Of a stretch of 64,000 bases of DNA, positions 24,259 through 35,660 are shown piece after piece. The first letter of the stretch is position 1. The number at the start of each line of letters is the position of its first letter. The notes beneath the pieces were generated by a model, which did not search any database, was not told the origin of the DNA, and saw only the letters and a program-made list of their open reading frames with translations. Both the position numbers and the translations under genes were made by a program. Origin of the DNA: Camarhynchus parvulus (taxonomy: Eukaryota > Chordata > Aves > Passeriformes > Thraupidae); assembly GCF_901933205.1 (NCBI RefSeq), contig NC_044572.1, positions 31,630,001-31,694,000 on the forward strand, read 5' to 3'.

Positions 24259-25778
24259 GTAAACTAATAGATATTATTTTAGTCTGTTGAGTTCACCACT
24301 TCAAGAATGTGTTTTGTTGTGGCACAAGCTTGATAAAATCACAGGCAAAACAGTGGAATTTACACTAACAGCTCCTATGGTTCCTGTGGTTTCCAGCTGT
24401 ACCTCTTTATTTTTGAAAACTGGGTGGTCAAAATATATTTTAGTGTCTCTCCCCTTATATGCTTCACAGAATTTTAGTAGTTTCTCCACTTTTTCCAAGG
24501 CAGCTGCTTCACATTTTACAAAGATGTGGTTGGAGTTCTGGTGTTTATAGTGATTTAGTATAAATTTTTGTGTGTCATTGAGCATGTATTGGTTTAGGAG
24601 TGTAAAGTTGAAGTGGATAAACATACGAAAAAATGTTGTCCTTGTTGCATGTGAGTCCTTTAGCCACCTAAACTGTCCATATGCAATGATTAGGAATGTA
24701 ATTGATTGAGATGCTCTTATCAGATTTACAGACCTTGCAAGGCTGAGCCCTATGTAAGCAAACAGAAAAGGAGGGAACATTTTTGGTTTTGCTCTGTGTG
24801 GACAAGCAACATTTCTGAATCTCAGATGTAGCTGAAGGAGGATCTGATTGTGGCCAATTTGGTGGATGCCTGTCCCCAAAAAGCCCTTCTGTTTCCTTGG
24901 TCCAGGGCCAAACTACCACAGCGTGTGTAGCCCAAGGCTTTCTCAGTCTCTGGTTTTCAGGGGAAGGTAGATGCTGTTCTGCTTTGAAAAAAGTAGGTTG
25001 CTCTTCAGAGTGCTCATGGTGTCCAACTTCTTGTGCCCTCCTTCCCTGGTCAAATGAGGAGCAGTGTAAGACGTGGACTTAAGTGGTCATTCCCTCCCCG
25101 CTGTTTCCAAGCAGGAAAATTTCTAAGCCTCTGTTAACAAGCCTGAAGATTTGCTTTGCTAGGTTTTGTGACAGCTTGGTCATAAAAACCAGCATTGACC
25201 TTATTCTGTATTTCAAATATGGTCACACTTGAATGCAAATGATGTGAGTTGGTTTCTTTCTGAAAAGCCAAACCAAAAAACATTCCATGTTTATACCACA
25301 TGGTCCCACACCATATCTCCCTCAGGGCAGCAGTGCACACCTCAGTTTTGTTGGGTTTTTTTACAGATAAGAAAGCTTTCCTAAATAAATTCACTAAAAA
25401 AAAGGTCTTTCAGAAGAAAAAAACAGAATTTAAAATGGATCAGGTTCTTCAATGCGATTACCACACATTTTTTGGTATGGTAATGGCTATTCTTGATGGG
25501 AGCTCTCATGGCTGCAATATCCCTTTTTAGTACATTCGTGGGGAGACTTCTTCAGTCTTTACCACTAGATAATGTCAAAACTTCAGTATCTGATACAGGG
25601 GGAAAATAGCAAACTGCATTTCACTTTGGATGTTATACAGAAAATTAGTGATATGTAAATAAACTGAAAAAAAAGTACAGAGAAGTCAGCAATGTGTTGC
25701 CGCCACAAACATGTATTTCACACTTTTTCTGTATCAACATTTTAACAGAGTATGAGTGATTGCCTCCTTTCCTTACAG

Positions 25779-25890
25779 GTAGATCTTGCCAAGACGAGTG
25801 CCAAGAACATGCCCACAGTGTTTCTGCTGACAGATGCCCAAGTTCCAGATGAATGCTTTCTTGTGCTGATTAATGACTTGTTGGCATCAG
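25779..25890 (+). pseudogene. DNAH11: DNAH11 relic exon: AAA4 Walker B, still open
   Basis: Intact borders (ccttacag|gtagat and gcatcag|gtgatt) and no stop. Reads [19 protein letters not shown], then [19 protein letters not shown]. It matches [42 protein letters not shown] at nearly every position. [14 protein letters not shown] is one of the best DNAH11-like stretches in the window. Confidence 0.96.
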
Positions 25891-26666
25891 GTGATTAAAC
25901 CAACAAATTTCTTGAAAGATCTTTTCCAATGACAAATGATCTGTGTTTTCATTGAACTTTAAAGAGATTATTTCTCTCTCAGGTATTTGTAGGGGGAGAT
26001 TTTAGAGAGACCATGTCAAGCCATCCAACCTGAGCATTGAGTCAAACTTGGTTAAGAAGGCATGGCCTGTTGAGGAGACAAATTGCTAAGGCTTACCATG
26101 CAAAAGTGTGTTGATCTGGGGAGAAATTAGAATGTTCCTTTGACTTAATGTCATTTTTGCTTTGGTGTGATTTCACTAACTTCAAGCAATGTTGCCATGA
26201 CTGTACAAGTGTAGCATGTAGCAATGAAGCTTCACCCATGTTTGGAAGATTAGAGAATCTGGACTCTGAGTGTGGGGATAAAATGGAAGAAAAAAACACA
26301 CCTCTGGACAGATGGAGTGCATCTTGAAAGATTTTTTGTAAAGTTATATTTACTTTTGCAACCAGACTAGTAAACAATTTAAACAGCCTGTGACAAAAAG
26401 AACCACCATTCTGAGGGGAACATAATTTAGAAGTGAACTTTCTATCAGGGAAAATTCAAAACAAAGTTGTTTTCTACCCCTTTAAAAAAATAAAATTTAA
26501 AAAATCCTTTTAGCAAAAAGACATAGGGAGAAGGAGGAGACTGTTTTGTTACTAGATATATGTAGGATCATACTGTAGCTCTTGTTATGTGCTTAAACCA
26601 CACTGGGCTAAATACCATGTAGAAGATTATTTGTCACATGTTACCTACCCCTTTGTCTTTTCACAG

Positions 26667-26799
26667 GAGAGGCTCCTGATCTGTTCTGTGATGAAGACAT
26701 GAAGGTCATAATGGCAGGAGTTAGAAAAGAAGTCTGAGCCCTGGGCCTGATGGACATCAGCAAACACTCCTGGAGGTGATTTTGAGGCTGCAGTAGAAA
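26667..26799 (+). pseudogene. DNAH11: DNAH11 relic exon: AAA4, three stops
   Basis: Splice phase with the previous exon is kept: A-S-G, then EAPDLFCDEDMKVIMAGVR, KEV, stop, ALGLMDISKHSWR, stop, F, stop. Intact genes read EIPDLFSDEDVDKII, NEVHALGMVDSRENCWKFF. All three stops are TGA. Borders are tcacag|gag and agaaa|gtaagt. Confidence 0.95.
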
Positions 26800-29700
26800 G
26801 TAAGTCATATTTCAGGGGCAAGAAACAGTGATGAGCTGATCAAAATAGCAACATACTTCAGTTATCTCATAACCCAGCATATGTTGGCATACTTCTCTTG
26901 AAAGCTTACTTGCTGACGTGTGGCACCAAATTTGCCTCTCCTCTGTCACCCCTGTAATAACCTGCCTGTGTGGAGGTTGGTGTACACCAAGTTTTGCTCC
27001 TAGATCTGCTGTTGACTTCCTACCTCTTCATAGGAAAATCACACAGCTGCTCTGTGTCTTAGTTTCATGTCTTGGACATTATGAGGCACTTCAGAGAGAA
27101 GGTGCTCATGAGGAGTCTGTGGTGCTGTAATGCAATTGTAAATACTCTTCCTACTTTTACACGTAGTAATTCTGTACATGTACTCAACTCTCAAACTTTT
27201 GCACAAATGATTGGAATTTCATAGAAAATGTTAATTCTTTCTACTTTTCCTATGTCGTATAAAACTAGAAAAATTAAAGTACATCTGTAAAACTATTTAG
27301 CAATACATTATATGATACCATAATTGCAACAAGTGTCTCACTAAACTCTCTTTTACAGACATTGTTTTGGAGGGAAACTGTAGCTCTCTCCTGAGAGCTG
27401 GAGAGAGGTAGCTGGGAAAACTGGTTTTGCAGTGGCATCTTTAGGAACTTTCAGGTTGTGTAGGCTTCAATTCCCTCATCATCTGGAACATCTGTGTAGC
27501 TGATAAGAAAATGAGAAGTCTGAAAAACATTAACCCTTAAGAATGAGAATGTTTTGGAAGGGATATCTGCCTCATACTTTTTGTATTTAAATGATCTGCT
27601 TGACTGGGGATTAGAAGAGCCTTCCCATAGCAGATTATTCCACAATGATCTTCTATTCAGGCTCTGTTTCTCAATTTTTTGAGGTGTTTAACCACCACTG
27701 TTCTAAAGAAAATTCTGATCTGACTATGAATTTTTACCAAGTCCTTATACTTTGTAACATATCACTTTCTCTTTTTTCCTCCCTCCTCTTCTCTTTTTCC
27801 AATCCTGCCCAAGTTTCCCTCCTAACTCGAATTTTGTTACCATTACTTCTTCATTACACAAATTTAATTTGCAACTTAAAGGCCAATAGAGACTTGCATA
27901 CAATCTAGTGTGACACATTCTGTATCATTTTCTATTTTACAGACTTTAGTGACATGTTCAATAGTGGTGCTTACCTTCTGCATTTTTCTTTCTGACAGTG
28001 CTATTTGTCTCTGTTTCATTACTATTGCATTTGTATATTTTTTAAGAAAGGATGGAGAAAAATTATTTCTAATATCTCTCTTCATTTTCTCCTTTCACAT
28101 TTTTACCCTTTATGTTTTCCTTATTCCCACAGTAATTTGTTCTTTTCTTTTCTTTTATTTCCTGTTTTTTCTCTTCTTTTTAAGGGCTTTTTGAAAGCCA
28201 GCTTTCAAACTCCTTTTACCTTGCAACAATTTCATCAGTCCCCTACTGTGCAAATTAGCACTTCTGGAGGCAAGAACAGGAGATACCTATTCATGTTGCA
28301 GGGGAGCAAAGTAGTGACGTTATAGTAGTGAAAGAGACATAAATTTCATGAGTTAACACACTGCTAGATATCCATATGAAATTTTAGTCAGTGCAGGGTG
28401 ACCTATCACCTCCTCATTTCCCTAGAGTTGAAGAATAAAAGACTAATATAATGAGAAAGAGAACAAAAGGGTGAATTCAGACAGTTTCCTAATGTTAAAG
28501 CCCAGTGAAGTGATATAGTCTGATTTTTCCATTTCATTTTAGAAAAATCAACATCCTACATTGAGCCACATTTTCCCTTGAGCTCACTTATAATCTTACA
28601 TCCTGCAGTTCTGTTTATGCTGAGGAATCTGTAGCTCAGGAACTAAAACTTCACAGTGCTATTCTTTGAATCTCCTTGGTTTTGTGTTGGTTTTGTTTTG
28701 CTTGTTTTCAATCTGGACATTGCAATCAATTCTGTTGTCAATGTACTGAGAACACACCTTGTAGGTGCAAATTTGAGTTGAAAGTGTGTCAGGTGAAGAC
28801 AATGGGTGGCCCCATTATAAAATATGGGTCCAGAACTGAAGGGTGTCTGAGGACAGCTAAGCACCTAAGAATTTAAAAAATTTCATAGCCATTGATGAAA
28901 TAAATTATAAAGGAAGAATGATGCTCAAGTGAAAAAAGTAAATGGTAATGTGCTGATGGGTCTGAGGCACACGCAAGATGAGGCATTTCTGAAGCTCAGT
29001 GATTTACTTGAGTTATAGAATTTTTTAATGTCCCAAATCTCTGTGCAGTAATCAGTCTTAAATACTCTGCACGTCACCAAAACTTCTTGGAAAAGTAAAG
29101 GCCAGAAGAAGCAATTATTTCTCAAAAGCATGAATATTATGAGATCAGTCAGTCTTGCTGTCTCTGGAGCTGCATCTGATTTTACTTTTCTTTACATTAC
29201 TTTATTGGTCAGGTAACCCTTCAGCTTTTCCCCAAAGATGTGAACACCATGCCTGAATGCCTCGCAGCCCTCATGCCCTCCACAAGCATACTTTAATGAA
29301 CTCTTTCCAGTAAGTATACTCTTTGCAGCTTTCCATCTTTGCATGTTTTCCAGGTTCTCACTTCAGTCTCATCAGTGCTCTTAAACATTACTATATATTC
29401 CAAAATCAGACATGTTAAATGATTTTTCTTTTGAACTGAATCTCTGTTATTCAGTCCATGTGCAGCCAGTATTCTTCATGAGCTGCTGATGGGTCCTTCA
29501 AATACTTGCTCCTCCATCCTTGAGCAAGTTTCTTCATAGTGTATTTTCCTCATGTAATGTTTACAGTCCCTCAGTGGCTGTTGTGAAGCCCTAGCATTAA
29601 GAACTGAATTTTCTGGTTTCAGAGGAATGCCATTTCTTCAATTTCCTTCCAGCTTGGCATGACTACTTTAGTCATCACATCCTTATAATGGTCTGCTCTT

Positions 29701-32700
29701 TCTATAGTCCTGTCCGGATTTAGCTGGCTCCCATTTTCTATGGTATTTAGTAGTGCAGTAATTTCATGCTTCAACCAGAATTAAAATCAAACATAGGCAG
29801 AGTGGGTGTCCTGCATTGCCACGGGCAATCTTGTTCATATTTTTATGATTACTTTTCTTTTAAACTGTTGTCTTTCATTTCCAAATCCTCTTTCATTAGG
29901 ACACTTTAGCCTTTTCATTGTGGTTTGTCTTGCTACTAACTGAATATCTACTTGTATCTGTGACTCTGAGAGGAACTTGTGAAGCCCCATCAGAGCTCAG
30001 TTTTGGCCAGCTGTCATGGTTTTTCCTTTGAGGGCATAAATACACATCTATCTGCTCGAGTGCTAAAATCTCAGCCAAAGAGAACTGTGTTCTTAGGGTT
30101 TATGGTTCTATGTTAAACTAATACTGACCCCAGATTTGTTTTGGATTTTGGTTTGGGTTTATTTTTTGTTGTTTGTTTTGTTTGATTCAGTAGGGAGTAG
30201 CTATTGAGGATTTCTAAGTTCTGTAGCACAGAAAACATCTGTTTCTTCTGTTGGCAGGCTCTTACAGAGTTCCTGTTTCTGTATGAATAGCTCCAGGCTT
30301 TTCTGATTTGGATGTCAGCCATTTCTTCTTGAGCACTCGGAGAACTGACTTTTAAGGATACATCTGTATTAGTAAAATTATGAAGGACATTTTGCGGTCC
30401 TGAGGACTAGTAGCATGAAAAGGCTGGTATCCATATGGCTTAGCTTCTCCCGTGCTCTGCTCACCAAATGATGGTGGTAGCATAGAGCTGGTCAGGGCTA
30501 ATTCCTGGTCTGTGCAGCTCCTGATTCCTGCCACAGCACTGCTTAGTTTCATATGGGAAAACCATGAGAGTGCACCAACTGTTAAATAGGATGAGCCCCA
30601 TCAGACCAGTGGCCAAGTATGTACCAAGGTACTTTTAGTTTTCTGTCTTGCTCTGTTCAAAGCACTTAGTGAACCTAGAGGGCCTGCATATTTGAGATGA
30701 GCAGGAGGAGGCTGAGCCAAAAAAATGAAGTGTAAGATGCACATCTGTAGTGAGAGTGACATGTGTGAGGCTCAAATGGACATTTGAGAAAACTTGAGGG
30801 AGGTTGTGTTCTTAGGAGCAGTGAATGCTACACAGAAGTTGATACTGATTTCACAAGATAGCAGTGCTTTTTTCCACAATGATCTTGTTCATTAATGCAT
30901 TATGTGTTTAAATCTCAAAAATCCTCAAAGAAAAGGATATGTCTATCTTTGAAAACTTACTTCATCTTTCTATTTCTAGATGAAATACCTTCATTGCGAT
31001 ATTTATATCCTGGTTGTCTTGCAAGACATTCTCCATTTTTTACAAGGAGAATTTCCTATTCTTTGGGGTTTTTTCCCCCTGTCAAATTAAACTGTAATGT
31101 ATGGCTTGGACAAAATATAAATGTTTTCAAAATAAGGCCTTCTTGCTTATGCAAAGATTGTACAAAATGTAGTCAGTAATAATTACTCAATTTTCCTCAC
31201 AGTTCTCTTGCTAGCAGATCACATGGCATCTTCATTATTCTGTGTGCAAAGCAAGTAGTGCACAAGGTCCTTTGTAGTATAGGAAATTCACTGGGAAGAA
31301 TGCAAATGAACCCTGAAAACATGCCATATCAAATCTATGCCTGGTGTGAATTTACCAAACTTCACTAAAGCTAAAGGAGAAAGGAGGGTTATGCTGTGGT
31401 CAGGATCTGGTTACATTCTTTTTATGACTACCTTTTCAAGTATATGCTGTATCCTATATTTTTGTTCACAAAAAAAGTAATTAACAAACAGATAGTTATC
31501 TAATCAGGGTATTATATTATATCCAGGGCTGTTTTGGAATTTCCTGCCTAACAATACAGTAGAGTAAAAATCTCTTAGCTATGTGTTTTAAGGAAAAATG
31601 ATGGAAATTTTGAATAGTATGTCACAGTTTGAGCTCTAGGGCCAGATATTCCAAAAAGTAATTTATTAAATGATTGAGAAATTGTTCTTCTACACTTCAT
31701 TCTGTCACAATAAACTACAAAGTTTTTGTGTAAGTAATTCATTTTACCTCTTACTACATTTTTATTGGATTTGATAATTTCTCTTCATTCCCTGTAAAGT
31801 TTCTAGAATCCAGTTTTGCAGAATTAATTTACTTTCTCTCTTCTTAGCCTTTGTAACAGTTTAATTCAATTGTTACCTACTACTTTGTACACCTGTAGTT
31901 GTAAGATTTTATTTAGACATTTGAATACATCTGCCAAGGGCAAGGAGAGAGCAGAGGAGTTCTGGATATCACTTAGTACATCTAGAATTTAGATGCTAGA
32001 ATAAGGTTTAAAGTAAACAATCCTAAAAGCCCAGTATTGCCTCCTCAGGTGTCTGCAGTTCATATAAACTAATGCAGCTCCTTATATATATAAGTAATTC
32101 TTCTAAATCACTTCTAACAAATTACATTGGATAGGGAAAGCATCTTCTCCCCTAAAGTTCAGTGTAAGATTGATATTAACAGTAATCATTCCATACAAAC
32201 ATTTTTTCAATAGTCAGGGAGATTAAAATATTACTTAGGATATAAGACTAAAGAAAACACTAAATTCTGATTTAATTTTTTTTGGCAAGCGGCCCAAGAC
32301 TTTGATTTGAACTCTTCTTGCAGTCCAGTACTTAGAGAGTTAAGTCCAAATATGAGCAGTGTGAGGAGCGTAGGAGGGTGTAGCAGATGAAACTTCAAGC
32401 AAGTCTGTGTATGGTTTGCAGCTTTGGAGGTGTGATAGATTCAGTTTGGCACCACTGCTACAGCAAGGGCACTTGGAGCAGCACATCAAAGCAGGGACAG
32501 ATCTCTCCTGGCTCTCCATTGCGTAGCAGGGATGGTGTGCAGGCCTGAGAGGGTGGCCACTAGGGGAATGAAGAAGAGAAAATTGGGTTCCCTGGGCTTC
32601 AACACTGCTCACTGTGAGTCTTGGTATTACAACTGAAAATAGAATTTTTTCAGAAAATGAGGTGACATGGGGGAGAAACATCTAACTGAAGGATACATAG

Positions 32701-34189
32701 TGTAACCAAGAACCAAATTCAGAAAACTCAGCACTGTTTAAGAGTCGTGAAACAGATCTAGCAGATTCTTCCCCTACATTTTCTCTTCTTCTCTGATTCA
32801 GAGTTTTGTGGTAGAGACCATTTATTCTTGTATCTTTTTGGTTGTTTCTTCTATGTGTGCCCATCTCTATCATCAGCAAAAATTCCAAGATTTTTCTGTG
32901 TCTTTGTACAATTTCAGTATAATTTTCACCACTTGACCGGAATTCTACATGGGCATTTCTGCCATTTGCCTCTTCAAACAGTCAAAGTACGTGACTTCTT
33001 CTGTACCTTGAGCCCATCTTTGTAACATTCCTGGACAACCTGGGTATTCTTTGTTTGACTTGGTTCTACTGTCTAGGTTATTTGCATAAATTCCTGTCTT
33101 GTGTTTTCTAGTGCAGATATGTATTTTTAGAAATTATGAGATAGTGGCAATTCTTTTCCATCTGCCATTTTATCTTCTTTCCAGATACCATTAAACCATT
33201 TTCCATTTTTGCTATCTTCACATCACTTTATCTCTTCTGACTGCTTTAAAACTCAGTGAGCTATTGAGCCAGGTCAACCTCTTCCTTTCGTTGTTTCTTT
33301 TTTTTTTACTTATTTTCTTTCAATTCTCTGCTCTTCTTCCTTTTTTATCCAGTTTACTCTTATAGGAATGTCAGTTCCCAATTCACCTAAAGGAAGAATA
33401 AACTTGTCACTTCCCTGGCATGCCGGATGGCTCTCCTGGCTCCTCTGGCTGTTGGACAAGTTATAAACTCTTCTGAAACCTTTTGGACGTTTTCTATGGG
33501 AATTAACAACATCAGTGACATATGGTTTGAGAGACCCTGCACAATAAAAATAGTTTATTTACTAAGAAGCGTAGAGGAGAGACTCCATTCCTGTCTTAAC
33601 AGCCTGATGTCTGTCATTTTACCAGCATGTACATGGTCAAAGAATGTGCTAACTGCAATAAGCAGGTTCACAGGATCAGCTGAGAACTAGAATAAACCTT
33701 CCTTCTCAAATGTGAACTGCTTTGTGTAGATCTGATCATGACCCAGCCACATTTTCATTTTCCCTTGAATATTTTGGCCTACTCTTTTTGTACATCTCTT
33801 TCCACTTTTATTAAGAATGATCCCTTAAAATTCCCACACAAGCTAAGATCCAAATCTCCTTTTCTTCCTGCTCTTTTAGAGGGGTCACACAGCACATAAA
33901 GAGGCTTGAATAGATTTAGAAACTCAATAACTCAACAACAGGGTTTCTGTCACCATGACCAGTTGAATGTGCACCTTCTGTCTGTCTGCATGCCAGCCAG
34001 TCCCTGTGCCTGCCTTACCATCTATAGCTATCGAACTGAAATTAAAACGTGGAGAGAGTAGAAGGAAGCTGCAAAAATGCTGTGTTTGTACAAGGGAAAA
34101 GGAGCAAAACCTATTTGCCCAAGGTTGCTGACAAAGTCTATTAGCTGCCAAATTTGACTTGGAGCCTCAGCTGTGTACTGGCTGATGCT

Positions 34190-34260
34190 GGACCATGGTT
34201 CACTGCACGCCTCTCTTTGATGGCCTCAAGTTGCCCTGTGTTTCTTTTCTCTCCCTGTTC
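34190..34260 (+). pseudogene. DNAH11: Possible DNAH11 relic exon: AAA4 C-terminal block
   Basis: Reads TMVHCTPL and, after an apparent out-of-frame deletion, WPQVAL. The family block is AIVNCTAIDWFHAWPQEAL. The order, the spacing after a deletion of a few codons, and the position between the 26.7-kb and 41.1-kb relics all fit. Borders are unknown and the flanks match only weakly. Confidence 0.4.
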
Positions 34261-35339
34261 CCTCCCTCCTCTCTGCAGATTGTCCTGTGTTCCTGTCCTG
34301 GCACTGCCATGCTGTGAGCATGAGCTGGGAACTTCCCAGCCCTAGTTAAGTGCCCTGCTATTGACTTGCTTCCTGAGCGGCCATGGGAAGCCCTGCCCTT
34401 CAGCAGCAGGAGGTTCATTGAGGAAGCTGACGGGGTTGAGGTACAGTTTCAAGCTCGTCAGTTTCCTAAGAAAGCAATGGAGATCACTGAAAGATCGATA
34501 GCTGAATAAGCTGGGGAAAAACAACACTCTTTTTACTCCTTGCTGCATACTTATTGCCTTTGCTGTTGTTCAAGTTCATCCCTGCTAAAAGTTGAATTTT
34601 AATGGTATGTCACTGCCTGATTCCTTCAGGAGATTTCAGGGAGCTGTCTAGCACAGGCAGAGAAGTGAGGGAATGAGAAGCACATAATTCATAAAACTGT
34701 CTTTGCAGAATCCTTCCATTCAAGAAGACTTGGAAGGAATCTATAAGATCCTTTTAGGATCTTATAGACACAGAATTCATTTAACCCTTTCCAATGCAGT
34801 TAAAAATATTCACTAGAGCTGTAGCAAGTAAGGCTGAAATATTGCTGTGCACAGTACAGGTGAACCAGACTTCTCTCTCTATTCAGCAGTTAGACAGGTA
34901 GAAGTTTCCCCTGGAAAGGCAATCCATGGCACAACACAGCAAATGCATCTAGCACTTAAATATCTGGGCAGTTATTCTGTTCTTGTTGCTGATAGATGCA
35001 GAGTGTGATATGTTTTTTTCAGAAAAAAAAAAAAAAAAAAAACACATGCATTAGTGAAGGGGGAAGGGGAAGGAATATTCCTTTCAGGGGAAAGGAACAT
35101 TCTCAGATTCTTCTGAAAGTTTTGGCAAGCTGCCTCTGATGTCCTTCCGGCACGGGAAGACATGCAGCAACTTCCACGCTGTCAGCGAGACTGCTGGAGT
35201 TACCCACGTAGACCTGAAAATGCTTTCTTTCCTTCAGAGATTGCCATTACAGAAGTTTCACTCTGGAGTGTTGTTATATTTGAGATCATTTATTTGTATT
35301 GGGGTGTTTTAATCAGGTAAGACTGAGGATTTCAGGAAT

Positions 35340-35660
35340 TCCCGAGGAAGTGCCGTCGGGTTTTAGTTGAGTGCCGCACCAGGCAGCTCTGCATTTGCAG
35401 TGTTTACCCTCCTTTCAGACCCAAACAAGATGCAGCAATAGTCGTGAAGCGAAGGTGAAGGAGAGGGAAGGGATGTCTGGCGCTGCTTCCAGGGAACGGG
35501 CGGGCGCTGCCCCTGCCCGGGGCCGAGCGGGGCTGCGGGACCCGCCCGCTGCCGGCTCCCGGGCCGCCGCTCCTGCGGCACACGGATGCCTCCTGTAGGA
35601 CTGCGCCGGAGGGAGAGATGCTTGCAAATAAACCTGGCGGTTGTATGCGCCATCAGCTGC
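35340..35660. promoter_or_regulatory. CpG-rich block, possible orphan promoter
   Basis: About 320 bases with many CpG dinucleotides, densest at about 35,470-35,600 (repeated cggg, gccg, ccgcccg), in otherwise AT-rich intron sequence. Such blocks usually mark promoters. There is no recognisable coding exon beside it on either strand; short open frames through it are expected from its GC content. It could drive a non-coding or antisense transcript, be a remnant promoter, or be a GC-rich repeat. Confidence 0.45.

Noticed and set aside
27760..28325. Open frames of 94-106 codons rich in Phe, Leu and Ser, suggesting membrane segments.
   Set aside because: The DNA is simply pyrimidine-rich (runs of T and C), which produces such translations by chance.
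35363..35653. Open frames of 70-96 codons on both strands over the CpG-rich block.
   Set aside because: High GC content removes stop codons in all frames; the Arg/Ala/Pro-rich translations look like composition, not protein.
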